Program-made: the position numbers and the translations under genes
Assembly (NCBI RefSeq): GCF_002549775.1
Contig: NZ_NMTR01000019.1
Span: 114,525 to 178,524 of the forward strand
Reading direction: 5' to 3'
DNA: 64,000 nucleotides
Origin: Faecalibacterium langellae
GTDB lineage: Bacteria; Bacillota; Clostridia; Oscillospirales; Ruminococcaceae
In this document: piece by piece, positions 51,044-60,121 of the stretch
How the letters are laid out: each line of letters opens with the position of its first letter
Position numbering within the stretch: the first letter of the stretch is position 1
Notes under the pieces: generated by a model
What the model was told of the DNA's origin: nothing
Database searches by the model: none
The model's input: only the letters and a program-made list of their open reading frames with translations

Positions 51044-51117
51044 AATGATGCACCTGCGGCATGATGTCTGCTGACGCAGATGATGTTTGCGTTGCAAAAT
51101 GATGTGCGCTGCGGCAC
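51044..51117. repeat. tandem ATGATG mini-hairpin units
   Basis: Four units of about 16-19 nt each start with ATGATG and then carry a small stem: TCTGC-TGAC-GCAGA, TTTGC-GTT-GCAAA, GTGC-GCTGCG-GCAC and a shorter first unit. The stems differ in sequence but keep pairing. Confidence 0.6.
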
Positions 51118-51202
51118 ATGGGGAACGGCTGTGCGGATGCTCCCACAGGGAGTCGGCGCAGTCAGGTGCTGTTACTATCTACGACCCCTTCCCGGTGAAA
51201 AC

Positions 51203-51238
51203 GAAACCCAGAAACGCCCGCAGGCGTTTCTGGGTTTC
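51203..51238 (-). terminator. hairpin paired with element E copy B (terminator of the MATE gene)
   Basis: GAAACCCAGAAACGCC-CGCA-GGCGTTTCTGGGTTTC, a perfect 16-bp stem, with GTTTTCACC on minus-strand exit. Confidence 0.8.
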
Positions 51239-51250
51239 AAATTAAAAATA

Positions 51251-51400
51251 ATTTTCCGCTAAACATGGCCAGAGTGCAACAGCGACGACCGCTGCCTGTG
51301 GCAGAAACAGGGAGGAACTGTTGGGGCAGCGGCCTGCAAGATGCGAGTGCCGCTCCAAGGCACGAAGCAGACGCAGGGTGCCGCAACCCGTAGGCGGAGG
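51251..51400 (-). repeat. structured repeat element E, copy B
   Basis: About 150 nt, nearly identical to the reverse complement of 56807-56962. Read on the minus strand it starts about 20 nt after the MATE stop codon and ends 12 nt before the 51203-51238 hairpin. Inner stems CCGCTGCC / GGCAGCGG and CTGCC-ACA-GGCAG are visible. Confidence 0.8.
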
Positions 51401-51419
51401 CCATTCTGAATGCTCTCAA

Positions 51420-52820
51420 TTATTCCGGAATGGAATCGACCCTGCTTTTCTTCACCCGGCGGAACATCACCAGTGCAATGCACAGCGTGACCATTTCGCC
51501 GACGGCCAGCGGCACCCAGACGATGCGCACGTTCCCAGCCCCGGTCACCATCCGGCTCAGCAGCCACACCGGCGGCAGAACAAAGAGCACCTGACGGCAC
51601 AGCGAGATCACCAGCGATTCGATGCCGCATTCCAATGCCTGAAACACGCCCTGAAAGGCAATGCACAGCCCGGCAAACACAAAGCCCAGCGAGACGATGC
51701 GCATACAGTCGATGCACATGGGCAGGGTCGTCTCGGACAGCGAGAACAGCCCGGCCAGCGGGGCGGCGAACAGCTCCACGCTGAGACAGCCTGCCAGCAT
51801 CAGGATCGAGGTGTAGATCAGGCCCCAGCGGATGCCGTCCTTCACGCGCTGACGGTTCTGTGCGCCGTAGTTGAAGGAGACGATGGGCGTGATGGCGTCG
51901 CGCACGCCAAAAGCCGCGAAGATGATGAGCTGCTGGATCTTATAGTACAGGCCATAGACGGTGACGGCGTTCTGGCCCACCTGCGGGATGCCGCCGAGGA
52001 TGAGGTTGAGCGAGTAGGTCATGACGGTGAGCAGTGCCTGCGAGATGATGGCGGGCAGGCCGATGGCGTAAATGCCCAGAATGGTGCGGCGGTCGGGTTT
52101 GAAATAGCAGAAGTTGTTTTTGATTTCGACGTTTAAGTGCAGATGGAATGCAAGGCCCAGCCCCATGCTGACCAGCTGGCCGACGACGGTAGCCCATGCG
52201 GCACCGCGTACGCCCAGCTCCGGCAGGCCGCACCAGCCGTAGATCAAAAACGGGTCCAGAATGATGTTCACCACAGCACCGGCGATCTGTGCAATGGTGG
52301 AATACAGCGAGCGGCCCGTGGCCTGCAGCACTTTTTCGTACACCGAGAACAGCACGATGCCGAAGGGGATGCCGCAGCAGATGTGCAGATAATCAATGGC
52401 CATGTCCAGCACTTCCGGGCTGATGCTGCCGCCTGCGCTCTGCGAGTACACATAGGGCCGCACGCCCAGCAGGCTGAACAGCATGAACACAGCAGAGAGG
52501 ATGATGGCCAGCATCTGCGCATTGCCGACGGTGCGGTTTGCGCTTTCCCGGTCACCCAGCCCCAGCAGCTTTGCCAGCAGGGCATTCGTGCCCACGCCGG
52601 TGCCGATGGACACGGCCACCATGAACAGCTGTACCGGGAAGGCAAGGCTCAGGGCGGTGAGGGCATCCTCGCCGCCGGTGGTCATGCGGGCAAGATAGGC
52701 GCTGTCCACCACGTTGTAGGCAGCCTGCAGAATCATGGATAGCACGATGGGCAGGCCGATGCGGAACATCAGTGGTGCAATGGGCTGCACCGCCATTTTA
52801 TTTTGCGAACTGGTTTGCAT
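51420..52820 (-). CDS. MATE-family multidrug/toxin exporter
   Basis: A 466-residue membrane transporter with two six-helix halves. The first half begins RIGLPIVLSMILQAAYNVVDSAYLARMTTGGEDALTALSLAF, typical of the family, and the second half repeats it (IGLPAIISQALLTVMTYSLNLIL). It exports drugs or metabolites in exchange for Na+ or H+; the substrate is unknown. AAAGGAGG lies 10 nt before the ATG. Its 3' side is formed by element E and a hairpin. Confidence 0.93.
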   Translation of the reverse strand: MQTSSQNKMAVQPIAPLMFRIGLPIVLSMILQAAYNVVDSAYLARMTTGGEDALTALSLAFPVQLFMVAVSIGTGVGTNALLAKLLGLGDRESANRTVGNAQMLAIILSAVFMLFSLLGVRPYVYSQSAGGSISPEVLDMAIDYLHICCGIPFGIVLFSVYEKVLQATGRSLYSTIAQIAGAVVNIILDPFLIYGWCGLPELGVRGAAWATVVGQLVSMGLGLAFHLHLNVEIKNNFCYFKPDRRTILGIYAIGLPAIISQALLTVMTYSLNLILGGIPQVGQNAVTVYGLYYKIQQLIIFAAFGVRDAITPIVSFNYGAQNRQRVKDGIRWGLIYTSILMLAGCLSVELFAAPLAGLFSLSETTLPMCIDCMRIVSLGFVFAGLCIAFQGVFQALECGIESLVISLCRQVLFVLPPVWLLSRMVTGAGNVRIVWVPLAVGEMVTLCIALVMFRRVKKSRVDSIPE

Positions 52821-52847
52821 AAAAGCATTTCCTCCTTTGTTTTTTGG

Positions 52848-52900
52848 GCAAAAAAGAAAACGAGCGGCAGCAACTGGATTTACGCAGTTACTGCCACTCG
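52848..52900 (-). terminator. terminator of the GNAT-hflX operon
   Basis: On the minus strand CGAGTGGCAGTAACTG-CGTAAATC-CAGTTGCTGCCGCTCG followed by TTTTCTTTTTT. Confidence 0.92.
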
Positions 52901-52992
52901 TTAGGACTTTATTCTATCAGAAACAGCACCAAAAATGCAAAGGCGTTTTTGTACAAATCGCGCACGGCTTTTTTGCAAAATCTTGTTCAGGT

Positions 52993-54258
52993 TCAGACCA
53001 GATATCCTTCAAAGCAATGCAGGTCTTCGGTTTTTACGATGCCCTCCAGGTACAGGCCGTCCTCCCGGTACTCCTCCACCTGCACGCTGCCGCGCTCCCG
53101 CATGGGGGCGGCAAGACCCAGCTTATCGTAGGGCAGCAGCACCCGCAGGGTGTGCACTCGGTCACTGAGCACTTCGTCCAGCTTTGCCAGCAGCTTGTCC
53201 AGGCCGTAGCCGGTCTTGGCGCTGGTGAGCAGGATGTCCGGGTCGAAGCTCATGCTGTTGGATTTGTCGCACTTGTTGTACACGGTCAGGCGGGGGATGT
53301 CGGCGCAGTCCAGGCCGTCCAGCACTTCGTCGGTGACGGCCAGCTGTTCTTCGCGCTGCTCGTCGCCCGCATCGGCCACACGGACGATGACGTCCGACCA
53401 TGCGGCTTCTTCCAACGTGGATTTGAACGCTTCCACGAGATTGTGCGGCAGGCGGGAGACAAACCCGACCGTGTCCACCAGCAGCACGGCCATGCCGCTG
53501 GGCAGCACCAGCTTGCGGCTGGTGGGGTCCAGCGTGGCGAACAGCATGTCTGCTTCGGCCACACTGGGGCCGCACAGGGCGTTCATCAGGCTGGATTTGC
53601 CCACATTGGTGTAGCCCACAAGGCTGACCACCGGCATGCCGGTCTTGGCACGGGCCTTGCGGCTCTCGCCCCGGCGCTTTTCCATCTCGGCCAGCTTTTC
53701 GGCCAGCGCGTCGATGCGGGCGTGCACATGGCGGCGGTCCAGCTCCAGCTTGGTCTCACCGGCACCACGGCGTGCACCACCGCCGCCGCCACCACCACCG
53801 CCCTGACGGCTGAGCGCCTCGCCCATGCCCTGCAGGCGTGGCAGGCGGTAGCGCAGCAGGGCCAGCTCGGTCTGCAGCTTGCCTTCGTTGGTAACAGCAC
53901 GGCTGCGGAAAATTTCCAGAATGAGCATGGTGCGGTCGATGACCTCCAGCCCGCCCAGTGCGTTCGAAATGTTGCGGATCTGGCTGCCGGTCAGCTCGCC
54001 GTCAAACACGGCGCACTCGGCACCCAAGGTCTCAGCAGCAAGGGATGCTTCTTCCAGCTTGCCGCTGCCCAGCACGATGCCGGTCTCCGGGGTCTGGCGC
54101 TTCTGGGTCACCTGCGCCACGGCCTCCATGTGGTTGGCTTCGCACAGGGCAGAAAGCTCTGCCAGGCTGCGGTCACAATCCCACAGGCCCTGATCCAGTG
54201 CCAGCAGGATGACCTTCGTCGGGGGTGTTTCCACCAAAATATCGTAAAGTTCGCTCAA
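52993..54258 (-). CDS. hflX: ribosome-associated GTPase HflX
   Basis: A 421-residue GTPase that splits stalled ribosomes in known members. The N-terminal HflX domain is followed by a glycine-rich linker (nine Gly in a row, then ARRGAGETKLELDRR). The G domain has VSLVGYTNVGKSSLMNAL, DTVGFVSRLPH and YNKCDKS. The start is TTG at 54258: AAAGGA lies 6 nt upstream, the codon overlaps the stop of the upstream GNAT gene as TTGA, and no ATG fits. The long open frame upstream is a shadow of the GNAT gene. Confidence 0.93.
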   Translation of the reverse strand: MSELYDILVETPPTKVILLALDQGLWDCDRSLAELSALCEANHMEAVAQVTQKRQTPETGIVLGSGKLEEASLAAETLGAECAVFDGELTGSQIRNISNALGGLEVIDRTMLILEIFRSRAVTNEGKLQTELALLRYRLPRLQGMGEALSRQGGGGGGGGGARRGAGETKLELDRRHVHARIDALAEKLAEMEKRRGESRKARAKTGMPVVSLVGYTNVGKSSLMNALCGPSVAEADMLFATLDPTSRKLVLPSGMAVLLVDTVGFVSRLPHNLVEAFKSTLEEAAWSDVIVRVADAGDEQREEQLAVTDEVLDGLDCADIPRLTVYNKCDKSNSMSFDPDILLTSAKTGYGLDKLLAKLDEVLSDRVHTLRVLLPYDKLGLAAPMRERGSVQVEEYREDGLYLEGIVKTEDLHCFEGYLV

Positions 54259-54860
54259 AATAAGTCCTTTCTTTGATAATGCGCTCTTGTTAATAGATAA
54301 CTTTTGCACTCCACCGGGGTGCCGTCGAATTTGTGGTCCACCGAGTCGTGGTCGTACACAAACCCAGCCTTTTCCATCACCCAGCCACTGGCGGGGTTCG
54401 CTTTGGCGTGGCAGCAGGTGAGGAAGGGAGCGTCCGTTTGGGTGAACCAGTAGTCCGCCACGGCCCGCAGCGCTTCGGTGGCAAAGCCTTTGTTCCACCA
54501 CGCCCGTCCGAGACAGTAGCCTGCTTCCCACACGCCGTCTGCGCAGTCCAGCTGCGGCCAGAGCGCTTTCTGTGCCGGGTCACCCAGCAGGGTGTTGAAG
54601 ATGCTGATGCTGCCGAACACCTGCCCGCTGCTTTTCTCCACAATGGCCCACTGGTAGTAGTCCGGGTTCGGGTAGAGGGTGGCCCAGGCGGCCAGCAGGC
54701 CCACCGTTTCCAGCTCGTTTTTGTGGGGTTCCCACCGCAGCCAGCGGGTCACCTCCGGGTCGGATGCCCAGTTCTGGTACATCTGCCCGGCATCTTCCGG
54801 CAGCAGGCGGCGCAGCAAAAGCCGTTTCGTTTCCAGCTCCTGTGTCCCTACATGGCGCAT
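54255..54860 (-). CDS. RimJ/RimL-type GNAT acetyltransferase
   Basis: A 201-residue acetyltransferase. It opens ELETKRLLLRRLLPEDAGQMYQNWASDPEVTRWL, has EAGYCLGRAWWNKGFATEALRAVADYWF as the acetyl-CoA loop region, and ends NPASGWVMEKAGFVYDHD. The family acetylates protein N-termini or small amines; the target is unknown. The start at 54860 has GGGGAGG eight nt upstream. It is translationally coupled to hflX (TTGA overlap). Confidence 0.9.
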   Translation of the reverse strand: MRHVGTQELETKRLLLRRLLPEDAGQMYQNWASDPEVTRWLRWEPHKNELETVGLLAAWATLYPNPDYYQWAIVEKSSGQVFGSISIFNTLLGDPAQKALWPQLDCADGVWEAGYCLGRAWWNKGFATEALRAVADYWFTQTDAPFLTCCHAKANPASGWVMEKAGFVYDHDSVDHKFDGTPVECKSYLLTRAHYQRKDLF

Positions 54861-54942
54861 GGCGCACACCTCCCCAATTTATAAAGTATGCATAGGATAG
54901 CACAAATTTGGCGTTCCTGCAAGCGCAGCGGCGAAAAAATGC

Positions 54943-54971
54943 TTGACCGGACCGCTTTTGTGCATTACACT
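54943..54971 (+). promoter_or_regulatory. promoter of the homocysteine methyltransferase/MTHFR gene
   Basis: TTGACC (54943-54948), a 17-nt spacer and TACACT (54966-54971). The leader is only ~35 nt, too short for an S-box riboswitch. Confidence 0.7.
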
Positions 54972-55011
54972 TAAAACCGACTACTTTTCTAGGGAAAAAG
55001 GAGACCCCACC

Positions 55012-56805
55012 ATGAAGGATGTGCGCGAAATTCTGAAAAAACGCCCGCTGCTGTTCGACGGCGGCATGGGCACCTATTATAAAGCTGCGCCCGGTCAGGA
55101 GTGCGAGCAGGCGAACCTGCTGGACCCGGAGGGCATTCAGGCTGTGCACCGCGCCTATCTGGCGGCGGGTGCGGATGCCGTCAAAACCAACACCTTCGGC
55201 CTGCCCCGCATGGCGGCGGCACAGAACCCGGTGTGGGAAGCGTTGGCCGACGAGGGCTGGAAGCTGGCGGTGCAGGCTGCCGCCGAGACCGGCGCGGCGG
55301 TGTTTGCCGACATCGGTCCGGCCCCGGACACCGAAGCCCAGCCTGCTGCACAGCTGTACATCGCGCTGGCGGACCGGTTCGCCGCGCTGGGCGCGAAGAA
55401 CTTCCTGTTTGAAACTCTCAGCACCGACACCGGCGTGACTGAAGCAGCACAGCACATCAAAAAAACGGTGCCGGACGCCTTCATTCTGGTGTCCTTTGCG
55501 GTGCTGCCGGACGGCTACACCCGCGAGGGCCGCCACTGCGCGGAGCTTGTGCGCCGTATGACTGAAAGCGGCGTGGTGGATGCCGTGGGACTGAACTGCG
55601 TGTCTGCTCCGGGTGCCATGCGCGCGCTGGTGCAGCGGCTGGGCGGGACGAAGCTGCCGCTTTCGGTCATGCCCAATGCAGGCTACCCGGTGGTCACCCG
55701 CACCCGGGTGCAGTACCAGGGCAGGCCGGAATATTTTGCCCGGGAGCTGGCCCGCATCGCGGCCGAATGCAGCGGCGTGCGCATTCTGGGCGGCTGCTGC
55801 GGCACGACGCCGGAGCACATCGTGGCTTTGCGGGGGGCGCTGGACGCCCTGCCGGACGCCCTGCCCGCTGCCCCGGCGGCAGAAATCTCCACCCCTGCGA
55901 AGCCGGAAGTGGAAAAAGACGACGCCTTCCTGCGCAAGCTGAACGCAGGGAAAAAGGTCATTGCCATTGAGCTGGACAGTCCCAAGGATGCCGACTTGAC
56001 CGGCTATCTGGATGGTGCCCGCCGCCTGCAGGCCGCCGGGGCGGAACTTTTGACCATTGCGGACTGCCCCATTGCCCGGGCGCGGATGGATTCTTCGCTG
56101 GTGGCCTGCCGGGTGCACCGGGAGCTGGGGCTGAACGTGCTGCCCCACATGACCTGCCGCGACCGCAACCTGAACGCCACCAAGGCCCTGCTGCTGGGCC
56201 TGTACGCCGAGGGCGTGCGGGAGGTGCTGGCCATCACCGGCGACCCCATCCCCACCGCCGAGCGCGACGAGGTGAAGAACGTGTACCAGTTCAACTCCCG
56301 CAAGCTGGCGCAGTACATCGTCTCGTTGGCCGGGGAGGGCAGGGAGATGCCCAGCCCCATGACGGTGTTCGGCGCACTGAACCTGAACGCCCGCAACTTT
56401 GATGTAGAGCTGCGCCGCGCTGTGGAAAAGATGGAAAACGGCATGAGCGGCTTCCTCACCCAGCCGGTGCTGTCGGCGCAGGCAGTGGAGAACCTGAAAA
56501 AGGCCCGGGAGACGCTGGGCGAAAAAGCCAAACTGCTGGCGGGCATCATGCCGGTGGTGAGCCAGCGCAACGCCATCTTTATGGAAAACGAGATCAACGG
56601 CATCCATGTGGAACAGGCCATCATTGACCGCTTTGCCGGGCTGGACCGTGCCCAGGGCGAAGAACTGGGGCTGGAAGTTTCGGTGCAGGCGGCACTTGCG
56701 GCCGCCCCCTATGCCGACGGCTTCTACCTGATGACCCCCTTCAACCGTGTGGCCCTGATGGAGCGGCTCATTGCACGGCTGAAGGAAGAAGTAATCGCAG
56801 ATTAA
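55012..56805 (+). CDS. bifunctional homocysteine S-methyltransferase / methylenetetrahydrofolate reductase
   Basis: A 597-residue fusion of the YitJ type. The N-terminal half is the zinc-dependent methyltransferase domain (LLFDGGMGTYYKAA...; zinc ligands in GLNCVS and GGCCGTTPEH). The C-terminal half is an MTHFR-like flavin barrel (VIAIELDSPKDADL, LPHMTCRDRNLNATKALLLG, VLAITGDP, FLTQPV). It would reduce methylene-THF and pass the methyl group to homocysteine to give methionine. AAGGAG precedes the ATG at 55012; the longer frame upstream covers the promoter. Its 3' side carries element E and a terminator. Confidence 0.93.
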   Translation: MKDVREILKKRPLLFDGGMGTYYKAAPGQECEQANLLDPEGIQAVHRAYLAAGADAVKTNTFGLPRMAAAQNPVWEALADEGWKLAVQAAAETGAAVFADIGPAPDTEAQPAAQLYIALADRFAALGAKNFLFETLSTDTGVTEAAQHIKKTVPDAFILVSFAVLPDGYTREGRHCAELVRRMTESGVVDAVGLNCVSAPGAMRALVQRLGGTKLPLSVMPNAGYPVVTRTRVQYQGRPEYFARELARIAAECSGVRILGGCCGTTPEHIVALRGALDALPDALPAAPAAEISTPAKPEVEKDDAFLRKLNAGKKVIAIELDSPKDADLTGYLDGARRLQAAGAELLTIADCPIARARMDSSLVACRVHRELGLNVLPHMTCRDRNLNATKALLLGLYAEGVREVLAITGDPIPTAERDEVKNVYQFNSRKLAQYIVSLAGEGREMPSPMTVFGALNLNARNFDVELRRAVEKMENGMSGFLTQPVLSAQAVENLKKARETLGEKAKLLAGIMPVVSQRNAIFMENEINGIHVEQAIIDRFAGLDRAQGEELGLEVSVQAALAAAPYADGFYLMTPFNRVALMERLIARLKEEVIAD

Positions 56806-56806
56806 A

Positions 56807-56962
56807 ATGGCCGACGCCTACGGGTTGCGGCACCCTGCGTCTGCTTCGTGCCTTGGAGCGGCACTCGCATCTTGCAGGCCGCTGCCCCAACAGTTCCTCC
56901 CTGTTTCTGCCACAGGCAGCGGTCGTCGCTGTTGCACTCTGGCCATCTTTAGCGGAAAAATA
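56807..56962 (+). repeat. structured repeat element E, copy C
   Basis: About 155 nt starting at once after the methyltransferase stop codon, nearly identical to copy B in the same orientation relative to the upstream gene. It ends in AGCGGAAAAATAG, 13 nt before a strong terminator. Confidence 0.8.
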
Positions 56963-56975
56963 GTTTTGTTATAGA

Positions 56976-57015
56976 GCAAATCCGGCAGACTGCGGTCTGC
57001 CGGATTTGCGTTTTT
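56976..57015 (+). terminator. terminator paired with element E copy C
   Basis: GCAAATCCGGCAGAC-TGCG-GTCTGCCGGATTTGC followed by GTTTTTC. Confidence 0.92.
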
Positions 57016-57075
57016 CACGAATGGGGCCGAAACCACAGGACGCAGCAGAACAAATTCTGATATAGAAAAAAGTAA

Positions 57076-57104
57076 TTGACAAACCGCACAAAAAACGCTA
57101 TATT
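57076..57104 (+). promoter_or_regulatory. promoter of the valS T-box transcript
   Basis: TTGACA (57076-57081), a 17-nt spacer and TATATT (57099-57104). Confidence 0.8.
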
Positions 57105-57110
57105 CTTTTT

Positions 57111-57385
57111 ATAAATGCGTTGAAAAAGAGTGCGCGCTGTTTTTGCCGTTCAGAGAGCCGGGTACTTTGCTGTGAGCCCGGTACGGCCCGGCAGTGTGCT
57201 GTCACTTTGGAGCAGGAGCGGTGAGCCGGGAGCCGGTGAGCCGCTCTCGGAACTGCCCCACGTTACTGGGGCATCAAGGGGCGCAGAATGTTCTGCGCAA
57301 TTTGGGTGGTACCGCGGTATGTAAATTTACACAGCCGTCCCATGGAACGTTCCGTGGGGCGGCTTTTTTTTTTTTTTTCGTCCCA
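57111..57385 (+). promoter_or_regulatory. T-box riboswitch leader of valS
   Basis: A ~275-nt leader with the T-box sequence GGGTGGTACCGCGG (57304-57317), whose UGGU/UGGN bulge binds the uncharged tRNA 3' end. It is followed by the terminator GCCGTCCCATGGA / TCCGTGGGGCGGC (57333-57363) and a run of T. Uncharged tRNA-Val should stabilise the antiterminator and allow valS reading. A possible specifier is GTC at 57201-57203, followed by A; this is tentative because Stem I was folded only by eye. Confidence 0.92.
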
Positions 57386-57413
57386 CTCATCAATTTTTAT
57401 TGGGAGGATACCT

Positions 57414-60119
57414 ATGAAAGAACTCGCAAAGCAGTACGATCCCAGCCAGGTGGAAGACCGCATCTACCAGTTCTGGCTGGACGGCGGCTACTTCCACACG
57501 AAGGCCGACCCCGACAAGAAACCCTACACCATCGTCATGCCGCCTCCGAACGTCACCGGTCAGCTGCACATGGGCCATGCGGTGGATAACACCATGCAGG
57601 ATATCCTGATCCGCACCAAGCGGATGCAGGGCTATGCCGCCCTGTGGGTGCCCGGCACCGACCACGCTTCCATTGCCACCGAGGCCAAGGTCGTGGAGGC
57701 CATGCGTGCCGAGGGCCTGACCAAGGAGATGGTGGGCCGCGACGGCTTTTTGGAGCGCGCCTGGGCATGGAAGACCAAGTATGGCAACCGCATCGTCAGC
57801 CAGCTGAAAAAGCTGGGCAGCAGCTGCGACTGGGACCGCGAGCGCTTCACCATGGATGAGGGCTGCTCGGAAGCCGTGAAGGAAGTGTTCGTGCGCCTGT
57901 ACGACAAGGGCCTGATCTACCGCGGCAACCGTATGGTCAACTGGTGCCCCCACTGCAACACCTCCATTTCTGACGCCGAGGTGGAGTACGAGGAGAAGGA
58001 CGGCAATTTCTGGCATCTGCTGTACCCGGTCAAGGAGACCGGTGAGATGCTGGAGCTGGCTACCACCCGTCCTGAGACCATGCTGGGCGATACTGCTGTT
58101 GCTATCAACGGCGACGACCCCCGCTATGCCCACCTGCACGGCTGCCATGTGGTGCTGCCCCTGCTGAACAAGGAGATTCCCATCGTCTGCGATGAGCACG
58201 CCGATATGACCAAGGGCACCGGTGTCGTGAAGATCACCCCCGCCCACGACCCCAACGACTTTGAGGTGGGGCTGCGCCATAACCTGCCCATCGTGCGCGT
58301 GTTCACCTACGACGGCCACATGACCGGCGCTGCCGACAAGGCTGCCGCCGATGCCCTGTTTGCCGCCGGCAAGAACACCGTCAACGAGCCCGAGGTACTG
58401 GACTGCGGCAAGTACGCCGGCATGACCACGCTGGAAGCCCGCAAGGCCATTCTGGCAGACCTGAAGGAGGGCGGCTTCCTGAAGGAGATCGAGCCCCTCA
58501 AGCATGAGGTGGGCACCTGCTACCGCTGCCACTCCACCATCGAGCCCATGGTGTCCAAGCAGTGGTTCGTCAAGATGGAGCCGCTGGCAAAGCCCGCCAT
58601 CGAGAGCGTGGAAAAGGGCGAGATCAAGTTCGTGCCTGAGCGATTCACCAAGAACTATATGAACTGGATGAAGAACACCCGCGACTGGTGCATCAGCCGT
58701 CAGCTGTGGTGGGGCCATCAGATCCCGGCCTGGTACTGCGACGACTGCGGCGAGACCGTGGTGGCAAAGTCTGCTCCCTGCGCCTGCCCCAAGTGCGGCG
58801 GCGCAAAGCTGACCCAGGACCCCGACACGCTGGATACCTGGTTCTCCTCCGCCCTGTGGCCCTTCAGCACGCTGGGCTGGCCCAATGAGGACAGCGAGGA
58901 CCTGAAGTATTTCTACCCCACCAACACCCTCGTCACCGGCTACGACATCATCGGCTTCTGGGTCAGCCGCATGATCTTCTCGGGCCTTGCCTACACCGGC
59001 AAGGCACCCTTCAGCACTGTCTGCATCCACGGTATCGTGCGCGACAGTCAGGGCCGCAAGATGTCCAAGAGTCTGGGCAACGGCATCGACCCGCTGGAAG
59101 TCATTGCCCAGTACGGTGCAGATGCCCTGCGCTTTATGCTGGTGGATGGCTCCACCCCGGGCAACGACATGCGCTACAGCGAGAAGAAGGTGGAAGCTGC
59201 CCGCAACTTTGCAAACAAGCTGTGGAACGCCACCCGCTTCGTGCTGATGAACCTGCCCGAGGACTTCGAGCCGGGCCTGCCCAGCGAGGACAAGCTGGAC
59301 ATGAGCGACAAGTGGGTGCTGACCAAGCTGAACCAGGTGGCCGGTGCCATGACCGACAACCTCGACCACTACGAGATGGGTCTGGCTGCCGCCAAGATCA
59401 ACAGCTTCATCTGGGATGTCTACTGCGACTGGTTCATCGAGATCGCAAAGCCCCGCCTGAACTCCGGCGACGCCGAGCAGGCCGACACCGCCCGCCGCGT
59501 GCTGGTGTATGTGCTGGATAAGGCCCTCAAGCTGCTGCATCCCTTCATGCCCTTCATCACCGAGGAACTCTACCAGGCTCTGCCCGGCTCTGCCGAGACC
59601 ATCATGACCCAGGCCTGGCCCACTGTCGATGAAGCCCACAACTGGGCCGACGAGGAGGAAGCCTTCGAGAAGGTGATGGACTACATCAAGGCTGTGCGTA
59701 CCATGCGCACCGAGATGAACGTCCACCCCGCCAAGAAGACCAGCATGATCATCGAGACTGCCGATGCCGCCCCCTTCCGGAACGCACAGGTCTATCTGGC
59801 AAAGTTCGCCTTCGCCACCGATGTGACCTTCACCGCCAAGTACGAGGGCAGCACCGACGGCATGGTGCAGGTGTCCACCCACGCCGCACGCGGCTTCATC
59901 CCCATGATGGAGCTCATCGACCGTGACAAGGAGCTGGCCCGCCTAAACAAGGAAAAGGCCAAGGCCGAGAAGGAACAGGCCATGTTCGCAAACCAGCTCA
60001 ACAACCCCAAGTTCGTGGAGCGTGCCCCGGCGGCCCTCGTGGAAGACATCCGCAATAAGTACGCCAAGAGCCAGGATAAGCTGGCCAACATCGAGCAGAG
60101 CATCAAGGCCCTGGGCTGA
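57414..60119 (+). CDS. valS: valyl-tRNA synthetase
   Basis: A 901-residue class I aminoacyl-tRNA synthetase. The HIGH motif is LHMGH near residue 50 (PPPNVTGQLHMGHAVDNTMQD), the KMSKS motif is KMSKSLGNGIDP, and the editing domain contains TTRPETMLGDTAVA. A C-terminal coiled coil (LIDRDKELARLNKEKAKAEKE) is present. The start at 57414 follows GGGAGG; the longer upstream frame is the T-box terminator. It is the first gene of a transcript with the VanZ-like and FolC-like genes. Confidence 0.97.
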   Translation: MKELAKQYDPSQVEDRIYQFWLDGGYFHTKADPDKKPYTIVMPPPNVTGQLHMGHAVDNTMQDILIRTKRMQGYAALWVPGTDHASIATEAKVVEAMRAEGLTKEMVGRDGFLERAWAWKTKYGNRIVSQLKKLGSSCDWDRERFTMDEGCSEAVKEVFVRLYDKGLIYRGNRMVNWCPHCNTSISDAEVEYEEKDGNFWHLLYPVKETGEMLELATTRPETMLGDTAVAINGDDPRYAHLHGCHVVLPLLNKEIPIVCDEHADMTKGTGVVKITPAHDPNDFEVGLRHNLPIVRVFTYDGHMTGAADKAAADALFAAGKNTVNEPEVLDCGKYAGMTTLEARKAILADLKEGGFLKEIEPLKHEVGTCYRCHSTIEPMVSKQWFVKMEPLAKPAIESVEKGEIKFVPERFTKNYMNWMKNTRDWCISRQLWWGHQIPAWYCDDCGETVVAKSAPCACPKCGGAKLTQDPDTLDTWFSSALWPFSTLGWPNEDSEDLKYFYPTNTLVTGYDIIGFWVSRMIFSGLAYTGKAPFSTVCIHGIVRDSQGRKMSKSLGNGIDPLEVIAQYGADALRFMLVDGSTPGNDMRYSEKKVEAARNFANKLWNATRFVLMNLPEDFEPGLPSEDKLDMSDKWVLTKLNQVAGAMTDNLDHYEMGLAAAKINSFIWDVYCDWFIEIAKPRLNSGDAEQADTARRVLVYVLDKALKLLHPFMPFITEELYQALPGSAETIMTQAWPTVDEAHNWADEEEAFEKVMDYIKAVRTMRTEMNVHPAKKTSMIIETADAAPFRNAQVYLAKFAFATDVTFTAKYEGSTDGMVQVSTHAARGFIPMMELIDRDKELARLNKEKAKAEKEQAMFANQLNNPKFVERAPAALVEDIRNKYAKSQDKLANIEQSIKALG

Positions 60120-60121
60120 TC

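Noticed and set aside
51044..51117. Possible CRISPR array
   Set aside because: Units are only 16-19 nt, spacers are absent and no cas genes occur in the window.
54900..55011. SAM riboswitch before the homocysteine methyltransferase gene
   Set aside because: The promoter leaves a leader of only about 35 nt, too short for an S-box fold, and no terminator hairpin is present.
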